From Streptomyces decoyicus (GTDB taxonomy: Bacteria > Actinomycetota > Actinomycetes > Streptomycetales > Streptomycetaceae): a DNA stretch of 64,000 nucleotides. Positions 43,280 to 51,804 of the stretch are shown here, one piece after another. The notes under the pieces are model-generated. The model was given only the letters and a program-made list of their open reading frames with translations, did no database searches and was not told the origin of the DNA. Each line of letters begins with the position of its first letter. Within the stretch, counting starts at the first letter, position 1. A program made the position numbers and the translations under genes. The DNA is taken from assembly GCF_019880305.1 (NCBI RefSeq), contig NZ_CP082301.1, positions 4,650,001-4,714,000 on the forward strand, written 5' to 3'.

Positions 43280-44533
43280 ATGGCGGTATGGGACGACGTG
43301 GTCGGCCAGGACCGGTTGACGGCTCAGCTGGCCGCGGCCGCGCGCGATGCGGACGCCCTCGTGACCGCGGAGCACGCCGGAGAACGGCCACGGCCCGGTG
43401 AGCAGCCGGAGCCGCAGCCGTCCGCCGACCGCGGCAGCGCCTCCCAGATGACCCACGCCTGGCTGTTCACGGGCCCGCCGGGTTCCGGCCGCTCCACCGC
43501 GGCCCGCGCCTTCGCCGCCGCCCTCCAGTGCGTCAGCCCGGACCGCGCCCTCGGGGGTGCCCCCGGCTGCGGCTTCTGCGACGGCTGCCACACCAGCCTG
43601 GTCGGCACGCACGCCGACGTCGAGATCGTCCGTACGGACCTGCTGTCCATCGGCGTCAAGGAAACCCGCGACCTGGTCCGCCGGTCCTCCCTCTCCCCGG
43701 CCGGCGGCCGGTGGCAGGTGATCGTCCTGGAGGACGCCGACCGCCTCACCGAAGGCGCCGGAAATGTCCTCCTCAAGGCCGTCGAGGAGCCCGCTCCCCG
43801 TACGGTCTGGCTGCTGTGTGCGCCCTCCGTCGAGGACGTCCTGCCCACCATCCGCTCGCGCTGCCGCCATCTCTCCCTGCGTACGCCTCCGGTCGCCGCG
43901 GTCGCCGACGTCCTCGTCCGGCGCGACGGCATCGAGCCGGAGGCCGCCGACCGGGCCGCCCGCGCCACTCAGGGGCACATCGGCCGGGCCCGCCGGCTCG
44001 CCACGGACGAGCGTGCCCGCGCCCGTAGGGCGGCCGTGCTCAAACTCCCGCTCCGCACCGACGACATCGGCGGCTGCCTCAAGGCCGCCCAGGAGCTGAT
44101 CGATGCCGCGGGGGAGGACGCCAAGCAGGTCGCCGAGGATGTCGACACCAAGGAGACCGAGGAGCTGCGCGCCGCGCTCGGCGCCGCCGCCGGCACCGGC
44201 GGACGCCTGCCGCGCGGCACGGCCGGCGCCATGAAGGAGCTCCAGGACAAGCAGAAGCGCCGCTCCACCCGTACCCAGCGCGACAGCCTCGACCTGGCCC
44301 TGGTCGACCTCACCAGCTTCTACCGCGACGTCCTCGCCCTCCAGATGGGCGCCTCGGTACCCCTCGCCAACGACGAGGTACGCGACAGCATCCACCGCAT
44401 CGCCACCGCCTCGACCCCCGAACGCACTCTCCGCCGTATAGAAGCCGTGATCGCCTGCCGCGAGGCCCTGGACCGCAATGTGGCTCCCCTCCTCGCGGTC
44501 GAGGCGATGGCTGTCGCCCTCCGCGCCGGCTGA
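43280..44533 (+). CDS. holB: DNA polymerase III delta' subunit
   Basis: This 417-residue clamp-loader subunit has the AAA+ layout: MAVWDDVVGQ start, a P-loop-like GPPGSGRSTAAR in which Lys is replaced by Arg (delta' does not need to hydrolyse ATP), a zinc module CGFCDGCH, the Walker B-like VIVLEDADRL and the SRC motif (IRSRCRHLSL). A disordered insert follows residue 30. ATG at 43280 gives the family start. Gene order tmk-holB is conserved. It loads the sliding clamp at replication forks. Confidence 0.94.
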   Translation: MAVWDDVVGQDRLTAQLAAAARDADALVTAEHAGERPRPGEQPEPQPSADRGSASQMTHAWLFTGPPGSGRSTAARAFAAALQCVSPDRALGGAPGCGFCDGCHTSLVGTHADVEIVRTDLLSIGVKETRDLVRRSSLSPAGGRWQVIVLEDADRLTEGAGNVLLKAVEEPAPRTVWLLCAPSVEDVLPTIRSRCRHLSLRTPPVAAVADVLVRRDGIEPEAADRAARATQGHIGRARRLATDERARARRAAVLKLPLRTDDIGGCLKAAQELIDAAGEDAKQVAEDVDTKETEELRAALGAAAGTGGRLPRGTAGAMKELQDKQKRRSTRTQRDSLDLALVDLTSFYRDVLALQMGASVPLANDEVRDSIHRIATASTPERTLRRIEAVIACREALDRNVAPLLAVEAMAVALRAG

Positions 44534-44848
44534 CCACCACCCACCGCAGCACCCCGACCCCGCCGGTCACCCGGCCTCGCACGCAAGGAGGCGCACACGC
44601 AACGTCCCCATCCGGATACTCTCCGTCCGAACCCTCACGGCAACCGCCGCGGCAACCACCCCGGCGTCCGCCGCCCCACACCCGCCACCAGCCACATCGA
44701 CACCCACCCCTGACACCCGCCACCGGACATCTGCCCCCGCCCCCACCCCGGGCCCGACCTCCCACCCGCCCCGCGCGCTCTCACCACCAGGGCCGGCCTC
44801 CTGCCCCGGCGGCAGCCACAGCCCAGCAAGCCCCACCGCCGACACCAG

Positions 44849-44983
44849 CACCGCCGGCACTCACCCCACCAGCACCCGCCCACCACCGCCGGCACTCGCC
44901 CCACCAACACCGCCCCCCGCCCCGCCACCCGCACTCCACCTTCCAGGGACCGACACCGCCTCCACTTTCCAGGGACCGAGACC
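44849..44983. repeat. Two direct repeats upstream of protease gene
   Basis: The 461-bp gap after holB is A/C-rich. It holds a 28-bp repeat (44849-44876 and 44884-44911, 26 of 28 identical) and a 22-bp repeat (44936-44957 and 44962-44983, 20 of 22 identical), the second ending just before the ribosome site AAGGA. No gene is supported in 44534-44994. Confidence 0.65.
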
Positions 44984-44994
44984 AAGGACCGCCC

Positions 44995-46578
44995 ATGGCC
45001 ACCAGCCGTCTGCTCCGCACCTCCGCCGCTCTCCTCGCGGCCACCGCTCTGCTGATCTCCGGCTGCTCCTCGGGGAGTTCGTCCCCCGATGCCGAGGCGT
45101 CCCCCGGCCCCACAACGGAAGCCGGTGCCCAGCGCCCCGCCGCCGACGCCACCCTCGCGCCGCTCCCGTCCTCCACCCCGGCCGCCCTCCGGCCGTACTA
45201 CGACCAGAAGCTGAGCTGGCGCTCCTGTGGGAGCGGCTTCGAATGCACGGCGATGAAGGCGCCCCTGGACTACGCCGACCCCGGTGCGGGCGACATCAAG
45301 CTCGCGGTGGCCCGCAAGAAGGCCACCGGCCCCGGCAGCCGGATCGGCTCCCTCCTGGTCAATCCGGGCGGCCCCGGCGCGTCGGCGATCGACTACCTCC
45401 AGCAGTACGCGCCCCAGCCCGCCGCGGTCCGGGCGCGTTACGACATGGCGGCGATGGACCCGCGCGGCGTGGCGCGCAGCGCGCCGGTCAAGTGCCTCGG
45501 CAACAAACAGATGGACCGCTACACCCAGACCGACCAGACCCCGGACACCCCGGCCGAGGTCAACAAGCTCATCAACGCCTACCGCACCTTCGCCAAGGAC
45601 TGCCAGGACCGCTCCGGCAAGGTGCTCTCGCACGTCTCCACGATCGAAGCCGCCCGCGACATGGACGTACTGCGCGCCGCCCTGGGCGACAAGAAGCTCC
45701 ACTACGTCGGCGCTTCCTACGGCACCCTCCTCGGCGCGACCTACGCCGGCCTCTATCCCTCCCGCGTCGGCCGCATGGTCCTGGACGGCGCGATGAACCC
45801 GGCGCTCGACTCCCGCAGGACCAACATCGACCAGACCACCGGCTTCAACACCGCCTTCACGGCGTTCGCCGCGGACTGCATCAAGCACAAGAACTGCCCC
45901 CTCGGCACCAAGAGCACCGAGGACGCAGGCAACCAGCTCTCCGCCCTGTTCAAGAAGCTGGACGCCCACCCGGCGGCAACGGGCGAGGAGCGCAAGCTCA
46001 CCGAGTCCCTGGCCACCACGGGCGTCATCGCCGCCATGTACGACGAGCGCGCCTGGCCCCTCCTGCGCGATTACCTCGCCCAGGCCAAGGCAGGCAACGG
46101 CCGCGGGCTGCTCACCCTCTCCGACAGCTATTACGAGCGCGAGCCGAACGGCTCCTACGCCAACCAGATGTACGCCAACCCCGCCGTCAACTGCCTCGAC
46201 CTCGCGTCCGCCTTCACCACCCCCGACCAGGTCCGCGCCGCCTTGCCCAGCTTCCGCAAGGCCTCCCCGGTCTTCGGCACAAACTTCGCCTGGGCCGCTC
46301 TGAACTGCGCATACTGGCCGGTCAAGCCCACCGGCACACCCCACCGCATCGAGGCCAAGGGCGCCGCCCCGATCCTCGTCGTCGGCACCACCCGCGACCC
46401 GGCCACCCCCTACAGCTGGGCCAAGGCCCTCGCCTCCCAGCTCTCCAGCGCCACCCTGCTCACCTACGAGGGTGACGGCCACACCGCCTACGGCCGCGGC
46501 AGCGACTGCATCGACACCGCGATCAACAACTACCTCCTCAACGGCACCGTCCCCCCGAAGAACAAGCACTGCAAGTGA
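44995..46578 (+). CDS. Lipoprotein tripeptidyl aminopeptidase (TAP-like, SlpD/SlpE family)
   Basis: This 527-residue exported alpha/beta hydrolase has a lipobox LLISGC near residue 23, the oxyanion segment LLVNPGGPGASA, nucleophile GASYGTLLGA, acid in VGTTRDPATP and histidine in EGDGHTAYG. The C-terminal part is a TAP-like (abhydrolase_4) domain. It resembles the mycelium-associated proteinases SlpD and SlpE of Streptomyces, which trim N-terminal tripeptides outside the cell. The ATG at 44995 has AAGGA in front. It lies upstream of a tRNA gene. Confidence 0.92.
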   Translation: MATSRLLRTSAALLAATALLISGCSSGSSSPDAEASPGPTTEAGAQRPAADATLAPLPSSTPAALRPYYDQKLSWRSCGSGFECTAMKAPLDYADPGAGDIKLAVARKKATGPGSRIGSLLVNPGGPGASAIDYLQQYAPQPAAVRARYDMAAMDPRGVARSAPVKCLGNKQMDRYTQTDQTPDTPAEVNKLINAYRTFAKDCQDRSGKVLSHVSTIEAARDMDVLRAALGDKKLHYVGASYGTLLGATYAGLYPSRVGRMVLDGAMNPALDSRRTNIDQTTGFNTAFTAFAADCIKHKNCPLGTKSTEDAGNQLSALFKKLDAHPAATGEERKLTESLATTGVIAAMYDERAWPLLRDYLAQAKAGNGRGLLTLSDSYYEREPNGSYANQMYANPAVNCLDLASAFTTPDQVRAALPSFRKASPVFGTNFAWAALNCAYWPVKPTGTPHRIEAKGAAPILVVGTTRDPATPYSWAKALASQLSSATLLTYEGDGHTAYGRGSDCIDTAINNYLLNGTVPPKNKHCK

Positions 46579-46681
46579 CCCGCCTCACACCCTTTCACCC
46601 CGCTCCCCGCCCTCCCCTGACCAGCTCCTAAACGGGTTACAGAGCACCCCTCTGTGATGTGTAGACTGGGCCGCGCACCAC

Positions 46682-46755
46682 GCCGCCTTAGCTCAGTTGG
46701 CCAGAGCAACGCACTCGTAATGCGTAGGTCTCGGGTTCGAATCCCGAAGGCGGCT
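46682..46755 (+). tRNA. tRNA-Thr (anticodon CGT)
   Basis: A complete cloverleaf of 74 nt: acceptor GCCGCCT/AGGCGGC, D-arm GCTC...GAGC, anticodon stem ACGCA/TGCGT with loop CTCGTAA (anticodon CGT, reading ACG), a 5-nt variable loop and T-arm CGGGTTCGAATCCCG. No CCA is encoded. A likely promoter has TAGACT at 46662-46667. Confidence 0.97.
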
Positions 46756-46765
46756 CTGTGGAAAG

Positions 46766-46797
46766 CCCAGGTCAGAGATCGCTGACCTGGGTTTTTT
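46766..46797 (+). terminator. Intrinsic terminator of tRNA-Thr
   Basis: The arms cccaggtcag and ctgacctggg enclose a 6-nt loop and are followed by six T's, a classical Rho-independent terminator. Confidence 0.93.
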
Positions 46798-46825
46798 GTT
46801 GGGTGCGTCCAGCCGTACGGGAGTG

Positions 46826-46845
46826 GCCGGTGTGAGGCCACCGGC
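46826..46845 (-). terminator. Hairpin after sensor kinase gene
   Basis: GCCGGTG and CACCGGC form a 7-bp inverted repeat with a 6-nt loop, 38 bp beyond the kinase stop on the minus strand. Confidence 0.45.
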
Positions 46846-46883
46846 GGTCGGTGGGTGGCCGTAGCGGTCAGGCACGCGGTCGT

Positions 46884-48092
46884 TCAGGCCTGCTCGGGCG
46901 TGAGGTGGACCGTCGCCAGGGCGCCGCCGGCGGCGGGGTTTTCGTAGGTGACCTTGGTGTTCAGTACCCGGGCCTGGCCGGTGACGATGGTGAGGCCCAG
47001 GCCGATGCCGGCGCCGCGTTCGCGGGCGCCGGTGCGGAAGCGCTGGGGGCCGTGGGTGAGCAGTTCGGCGGGGAAGCCGGAGCCGTTGTCGTGTACGCGG
47101 ACCGCTGCTCCGTCGACTTCCAGGGTCACCGGCGGGGCGCCGTGGAGTTGGGCGTTGGTGAGCAGGTTGGCGAGGATGCGCTCGACGCGGCGGGGGTCGG
47201 TCGAGACGGCCGTTTCGTTGTGGACCGTGACCTCGACGTCGCCGCCCGTCAGGGCGACTGCCCGGTGCGCCAGGGTGCTCGGGAGGATCTTCTCGTGTTG
47301 CGCCCGTTCGACTCCCGGCACATCCAGCCGGGCCACCTCCAGGACGTTCTCCACGAGAGTGCGCAGGGTGTCCACGCCCCCGCTGACCAGTTCGGCCGGG
47401 CGGCCGGGCGGCAGGAGTCCGACGGCGGTCACCAGGCCGGCGACGGGGGTGCGGAGCTCATGGGCGATATCGGCGGTGACCTGCCGTTCGGCCTCCAGGC
47501 GGGCGCTCAGCGCGTCGGCCATGGTGTTGACGGCGGCCCCGAGCCGGGCGATCTCGTCCTTGCCCTTGGGCCGGACCCGGTCGGTCAGATCGCCGTCCGC
47601 GATCCGCTGCGCGGTGTCGGCGGACGCGGTGATGCGCCGGCCCGCGCCGGCCGCCGCGACGACGCCCAGCACACAGCCGAGCGCGGTGACGGACGCACCG
47701 GAGCCGACCAGCACCCGGTCGAGATCGGCGAGGGCGCGGGCCTGCGGGGCGTAGGAGCGGCGGATGGCGAGGAGCTCGCGGCCGCTGCGGGTGGCGGCCC
47801 ACAGCACCGGGGCGCCGGAACCGCCGGTGTTCTGGAGGCAGGTGGCCCGCACGGGGCGGTCGGTGACGGTCCTGCGGAGCGCGGCGGGCAGATCCGGTGG
47901 ATTGACCAGGGCGCCGCTGTCGATTCCGGAGGAGTAGGCGCCGACCGCCGCCACCAGCCGGGCGTCGGCCGCACGGCCGGCGTTCTTGCGCTGGTCCTCG
48001 GCGGTGAGCTGGTGCACCAGCAGACCGATGAGGGTGGCGACGATCGCGGCCGTCACGGCGATGACCAGGGCGGTCTTGGTGCGCAGCCCCAT
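46884..48092 (-). CDS. Sensor histidine kinase of secreted-paralogue operon
   Basis: This 402-residue kinase has two membrane helices (residues 7-28 and 128-150) around a small extracytoplasmic sensor loop (about 100 residues), a HAMP region (RRITASADTAQRIADGDLTD), the H-box DIAHELRTP with His211, and N, G1 and G2 boxes (NLLTNAQLHG, DNGSGFP, GIGLGL). Its ATG is 5 bp after the regulator stop. It is the last gene of a tight four-gene unit with two secreted proteins, which could be its ligand or sensor partners. The overall layout resembles CseC-type kinases, but no sigE is nearby. Confidence 0.9.
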   Translation of the reverse strand: MGLRTKTALVIAVTAAIVATLIGLLVHQLTAEDQRKNAGRAADARLVAAVGAYSSGIDSGALVNPPDLPAALRRTVTDRPVRATCLQNTGGSGAPVLWAATRSGRELLAIRRSYAPQARALADLDRVLVGSGASVTALGCVLGVVAAAGAGRRITASADTAQRIADGDLTDRVRPKGKDEIARLGAAVNTMADALSARLEAERQVTADIAHELRTPVAGLVTAVGLLPPGRPAELVSGGVDTLRTLVENVLEVARLDVPGVERAQHEKILPSTLAHRAVALTGGDVEVTVHNETAVSTDPRRVERILANLLTNAQLHGAPPVTLEVDGAAVRVHDNGSGFPAELLTHGPQRFRTGARERGAGIGLGLTIVTGQARVLNTKVTYENPAAGGALATVHLTPEQA

Positions 48093-48097
48093 GGTGG

Positions 48098-48775
48098 TCA
48101 GGGCGCGAGCTTGTAGCCGAAGCCGCGGACGGTCACGATCCGGCCGTGGCCGATCTTGGCGCGCAGCCGCTGCACATGGACGTCGACGACACGGGGGTCG
48201 CCGCCGCACGCGTAGTCCCATACGCGTTCCAGCAGCGTGGTCCGCGAGAGCACGATGCCGGGCTCGGCCGCGAATTCGAGCACCAACCTGCGCTCGGTGG
48301 GAGTGAGTTCGAGCAGCCGGCCGGCCCGGTGGATGTCCATGGACGCGGTGTCCACCGTGAGGTCGCCGAACTGCAGCAGCGTCGGTTCCTCCCGCGGGCC
48401 GGTCTCGGGGAAGTCCGCGGTGCGGCGCAGCGCCGCACGTATGCGGGCGACCAGCACCGGTACGTCGTACGGCTTGGTGAGGTAGTCGTCGGCGCCCGCT
48501 TCGAGGCCGAGGACGACATCCACCGGATCGGTGCGGGCGGACAGCATCAGCACGGGCAGCCGGCTCACCTCACGGATGCGGCGCACCACGCTGACCCCGT
48601 CGAGGCGCGGCAGCATGACGTCCAGGAGGGCGACATCGGGGGCGCGGTCGCGGAACTGTGCGAGCCCGGCGTGCCCGTCGGCGGCCGTGCGCACCTGGTA
48701 TCCGTAGCGTTCCAGGGACAGTTGGGTGGCCTCACGCAGCAGGGGGTCGTCCTCCACGAGCAGCACATCGGTCAT
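48098..48775 (-). CDS. OmpR/PhoB-family response regulator
   Basis: This 225-residue regulator has a receiver domain with acidic pocket EDD (residues 8-10), phospho-acceptor Asp52 in LLDVMLPRLDG and Lys in YLTKPYD, then a winged-helix DNA-binding domain (LTPTERRLVLEFAAEPGIVL and RVVDVHVQRLRAKIG). The partner kinase follows by 5 bp and the secreted lipoprotein precedes by 11 bp. Targets are unknown; autoregulation of the operon is likely. Confidence 0.93.
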   Translation of the reverse strand: MTDVLLVEDDPLLREATQLSLERYGYQVRTAADGHAGLAQFRDRAPDVALLDVMLPRLDGVSVVRRIREVSRLPVLMLSARTDPVDVVLGLEAGADDYLTKPYDVPVLVARIRAALRRTADFPETGPREEPTLLQFGDLTVDTASMDIHRAGRLLELTPTERRLVLEFAAEPGIVLSRTTLLERVWDYACGGDPRVVDVHVQRLRAKIGHGRIVTVRGFGYKLAP

Positions 48776-48786
48776 CGCTTGCGTTC

Positions 48787-49239
48787 CTAGGGCTCGGGGA
48801 CGGGCAGCCGGACGTTGCGCAGCTCGGCTGCCTGGTCGGACGGGAGGTGGTGGGAGGACCGTACGACGGCACGGCTGTAGTACGAGACGTTCTCTTGGTG
48901 CTGTAGGCGGCTGAGTTCGACGGTGGCGGGGTATCCGTGCGCGGGGCAGTGGGGGATGCACCACATGCCGGTCACCCGCCCGGTGGCAACGGCTTTCGGC
49001 TTTCCCCAGGAGCGCCAGCTCAGCCGGGAGACCGAGGAGAACTCGGTGAGGGCGAAACCCGTGGGGCGGGTCAGCGGATGGCCCAGGGTGTCGGAGACAT
49101 AGACCGGTCCGGAGACCTGGGTGGGGCTGGGCAGGGCGGGGCCCTCGACGTGGGGCTGTTCGGGGTTTCCGCACCCGGTGAGACCCACGGCCGTCAGCAC
49201 CAGCGCGAGGCCGGTGGCCACGGCCGTGGGCTTGTTCAT
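48787..49239 (-). CDS. Secreted lipoprotein, W/C-motif family
   Basis: This 150-residue protein has a signal peptide with lipobox VGLTGC (Cys near 23). The mature part contains LTEFSSVSRLSW, WGKPKAVATGRVTGMWC and a second Cys four residues on (WCIPHC). The same pattern is in the product of the next gene upstream, so the two are diverged tandem paralogues. The two cysteines may form a disulfide. It is placed 11 bp before the response regulator gene, so it may be an accessory sensor for the kinase. I know no characterised homologue. Confidence 0.85.
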   Translation of the reverse strand: MNKPTAVATGLALVLTAVGLTGCGNPEQPHVEGPALPSPTQVSGPVYVSDTLGHPLTRPTGFALTEFSSVSRLSWRSWGKPKAVATGRVTGMWCIPHCPAHGYPATVELSRLQHQENVSYYSRAVVRSSHHLPSDQAAELRNVRLPVPEP

Positions 49240-49254
49240 CGGGGGCTTCTCACA

Positions 49255-49761
49255 TCAGCTGGTGGCGAGCGGGTGCTTGCCCTGGAGGTCCTCGGAATCG
49301 TACGCACCCGAGCCCCCGGCCAGCTTCAGGGTGAAGGAGGAGAAGACCTTCTTGCCGTTCACGGTCTTCGGGTCCGACAGCGTGAGGGTGCCCTTCAGCG
49401 GCTTGTCGAGGCAGGTCTCGAGGCACCAGTTGCCGGTGACATTACCGGTGGCGACCGCCTTCTTCGCGTCCCACTGCTTCCAGTTGAGGTCCCCGACCGA
49501 GGTGAACTCGGAGAGCACCAGGCTCTCGGGGCTGCGCTCGGCCTTGCCCTGGTCCGCGTTCTCCTCGCCGGCGTGGTTGATGACGTAGGGGGTGTTGTCG
49601 GTCTGGGCGACACCCGCGGTGTGGGCGTGAGCGGTGTGTGCCGGGGCGGTGGCGGCGTTCGCCCCGGTGGCGGTGGCGAAGGTGCCGAGGGCGGCGACAC
49701 AGACCAGGCCCGCGCCTATGGCCGTCTTGTGGCGCCGGATCAGGCTCGTGCTGCGGTTCAT
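49255..49761 (-). CDS. Secreted protein, W/C-motif family
   Basis: This 168-residue protein has a Sec signal peptide ending near ATGANA (about residue 36) and no lipobox, so it is probably released. The mature part has LSEFTSVGDLNW, WDAKKAVATGNVTGNWC and a second Cys (WCLETC), then beta-rich sequence. It is related to the lipoprotein encoded 15 bp downstream. It opens a four-gene unit with that lipoprotein, a regulator and a kinase. A soluble/anchored pair feeding one kinase is a reasonable guess. Confidence 0.85.
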   Translation of the reverse strand: MNRSTSLIRRHKTAIGAGLVCVAALGTFATATGANAATAPAHTAHAHTAGVAQTDNTPYVINHAGEENADQGKAERSPESLVLSEFTSVGDLNWKQWDAKKAVATGNVTGNWCLETCLDKPLKGTLTLSDPKTVNGKKVFSSFTLKLAGGSGAYDSEDLQGKHPLATS

Positions 49762-49838
49762 GATCTCGCCCCGGTTCGTAGGGATCGGTCGACGCGTCAG
49801 AAGCTAGGAGCGACGCTTCTCGATGGCCTGTCAGCCAT

Positions 49839-49866
49839 GTAACAGCCGTCCATCAGCGGCTGTTAC
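49839..49866 (-). terminator. Hairpin between lipoprotein gene and secreted-paralogue operon
   Basis: GTAACAGCCG and CGGCTGTTAC form a perfect 10-bp inverted repeat with an 8-nt loop, directly after the lipoprotein stop. It may also act as an operator for the operon starting at 49761. Confidence 0.7.
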
Positions 49867-49871
49867 GTGAT

Positions 49872-50279
49872 CTACATACGGGCGGGAGGCCTCCCGGTCA
49901 GAGCGGTTTTCTCGCCGTCCCTGGTCACCGCGATGCCCTTGGGCACCTCGACCTTGAACCGGGCGTCACAGAGGGCGATTCCGGTGCAGCCGGCGTCGAT
50001 GTCGAGAGTGTCGCCCTTGAGGGTCCAGGTCAGCCGCTCGCTGCCGGCGGCCGCGTCGAACCAGCGGGTGACCTTGATGTCCTTGCGGTCGGTGGCGACC
50101 AGGTCCGTGGCGACCTCGTGCGTCGTCAGCTTCAGGGAGGTGCCGGTGTACGGGAAACTCTTCGATTCCGGTGTCGCCTTCGTGGCGTCCACCGAGCAGC
50201 CGGTGAGGCCGAGGGCGGCGACGGCCGCCGCCGCGACGACGAGGGTGACGGGCCGCTTCGCGCCGGCGCCTGGAAACAT
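49872..50279 (-). CDS. Small lipoprotein after NarL-type kinase
   Basis: This 135-residue protein has lipobox ALGLTGC (Cys near 28). The mature part (FPYTGTSLKLTTHEVATDLV, then KVTRWFDAAAGSERLTW and DAGCTGIALCDARFKVEVPKG) resembles the first half of the DUF4097-like secreted beta-helix proteins, with a Cys pair, but stops much earlier. It may be a short family member or a truncation. The ATG at 50279 has GGAGGAA. It lies 88 bp after the NarL-type kinase gene, perhaps in the same transcript. Confidence 0.78.
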   Translation of the reverse strand: MFPGAGAKRPVTLVVAAAAVAALGLTGCSVDATKATPESKSFPYTGTSLKLTTHEVATDLVATDRKDIKVTRWFDAAAGSERLTWTLKGDTLDIDAGCTGIALCDARFKVEVPKGIAVTRDGEKTALTGRPPARM

Positions 50280-50367
50280 CGGTTCCTCCACAGGTACGGA
50301 TGGGTGCACTGGTAGGAGGATCCCGGGGCCGGGCGGGCGGCACATCTGCCGATCGGCAGATATCGGG

Positions 50368-51540
50368 TCAGCGGACGGCGGGCGCCGGCAGCAGGCATCT
50401 GACCCGCCACCCCTGCGCGTACGGGCCCGCCTCCAGCGCGCCGCCGAGGGCGCTGACCCGCTCGGCGAGGCCCGCGAGGCCGGTGCCGCCGCCCCGGCGG
50501 GTGCCGGCGGGCGACCCCGGCCCCGCGGTGTCGGCGACCAAGACCTCCACGGCCCGGTCGGCGGTCCGTCCCGCGAACACCTCGACCCGGCCGGCCTGCG
50601 GCGCATGCCGCCGTACGTTGGTCAGCGCCTCCAGCACCACCCGGTACGCGGTGTCCTCGGCCTCCCGTGAGAGGGCGCCGGCCACCTCGTCCTCCACGGA
50701 CAGCGCGACCTCGGCGGTGGCCAAGGAGGAGAAATGGCCGAGGAGTTCGGGCAGATCGGCCAGACCGTGGAGCCGGGTGGGCGGCGGCTCGTCCCATGTG
50801 CGCCCGTCCGCCTCGCGCAGCGTCGCCACCGTCCGGTCCATGGAGTCCAGTGCCCGCAGCCCGGCCTGCTCGATCCGGTGCAGCAGCGCCCGGTGGTCCA
50901 CGGGGCCGGGATCGTCGTCCAGCTGGGCCGCCTGTGCCTCCAGGACGATGCCGGTGACCTCGTGCGCCACGAAGTCATGCAGATCGCGGGCGACTTCGAG
51001 CCGCTGCTCGCGCCGGGCCAGCGCCACGGCATGTGCCCGGCGGGTGTCCAGCGCCCGCAGATAGAGCCCGACGCCTGCCGCACCCGCGGTGGGGAAGAAG
51101 GCCAGTGCGGCCATGAAGACCGCTTCCTTGAGCCCGAGGTGCGGGGCGTGCAGGGTGTGGCGCAGGGGCAGCAGGATCGCGGCCGTGCCGGTCAGGGCAC
51201 CGGCGACGCCGGCCCGGGGGCCGGGCACATGGCGTACCACCCGCTCCAGGAGGACGAGCAGCGCGACCGTCTCGAACGGGAGCCAGAGGAGGGCCAGGCC
51301 GGCCTTCCCGAACGAGACGGAGTCCGCGGCGAGGGAGAGCAGCGCGACGCCGCCCGCCGCCCGGTCGAGGGAGATCCGGCGCATCGGCCAGGGCAGGACC
51401 GCTATGACCAGCGCCAGCGCCGCCAGGACCGCCGGCAGCCAGGCGCCGGGTGGCGAGATGGCGGCGGGAAGCAGCATCGCCGCGGCGGCCGTCCCGCCCC
51501 ATCGGCGGCGTCTTCTCAGGGCACGTCTGTCGTCCACCAT
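50368..51540 (-). CDS. NarL-type sensor histidine kinase
   Basis: This 390-residue kinase has about five membrane helices (residues 15-160) with no large outer loop, a HisKA_3 dimerisation helix with His188 in VARDLHDFVAHEVTG, and a C-terminal ATPase domain (EALTNVRRHA and GGGTGLAGLAERV). The ATG at 51540 was chosen because TAGCCT lies 7 bp upstream, as in leaderless genes; an ATG 12 codons further up is an alternative. Its likely partner is the LuxR-type regulator that lies 250 bp upstream. A membrane-embedded sensor of this type often senses envelope stress. Confidence 0.88.
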   Translation of the reverse strand: MVDDRRALRRRRRWGGTAAAAMLLPAAISPPGAWLPAVLAALALVIAVLPWPMRRISLDRAAGGVALLSLAADSVSFGKAGLALLWLPFETVALLVLLERVVRHVPGPRAGVAGALTGTAAILLPLRHTLHAPHLGLKEAVFMAALAFFPTAGAAGVGLYLRALDTRRAHAVALARREQRLEVARDLHDFVAHEVTGIVLEAQAAQLDDDPGPVDHRALLHRIEQAGLRALDSMDRTVATLREADGRTWDEPPPTRLHGLADLPELLGHFSSLATAEVALSVEDEVAGALSREAEDTAYRVVLEALTNVRRHAPQAGRVEVFAGRTADRAVEVLVADTAGPGSPAGTRRGGGTGLAGLAERVSALGGALEAGPYAQGWRVRCLLPAPAVR

Positions 51541-51729
51541 GGCGGCGAGGCTACGCACAGCCTGTACGGGAGACATACGGGGGCGGCGGAACGGGCCTTT
51601 GCCGCCGTGGCCGCCGGGTGGGGGCGGGTGGCTGCCCGGTGGCCCGATGGCCTGGCGACTGGCGACTGACGGATGCCCCGTGGACTGACGGACGGCTTGG
51701 TGGCCGGCGGCCCCGTCAACTCGGTGCCT

Positions 51730-51804
51730 GGCGGAGTCCGTCAGCCCGGTGTCCGGCGAAGTCCGTCAGCCCGTGGCCGGCCGAGCCCGTCAGCCCGGTG
51801 TCCG
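51730..51804. repeat. 25-bp imperfect tandem repeat at end of regulator gene
   Basis: Three copies (51730-51754, 51755-51779, 51780-51804) share the core agtccgtcagcccg or agcccgtcagcccg. The third copy covers the last five codons of the regulator gene, so its C-terminus has been shaped by the array. More weakly related pieces continue to the left. Confidence 0.7.

Noticed and set aside
44635..46569. Long open frame (about 640 codons) on the minus strand opposite the TAP-like protease
   Set aside because: It is a shadow caused by high GC; the plus strand has a lipoprotein signal, a complete catalytic triad and a ribosome site, while the minus frame has low-complexity Gly/Arg/Val sequence.
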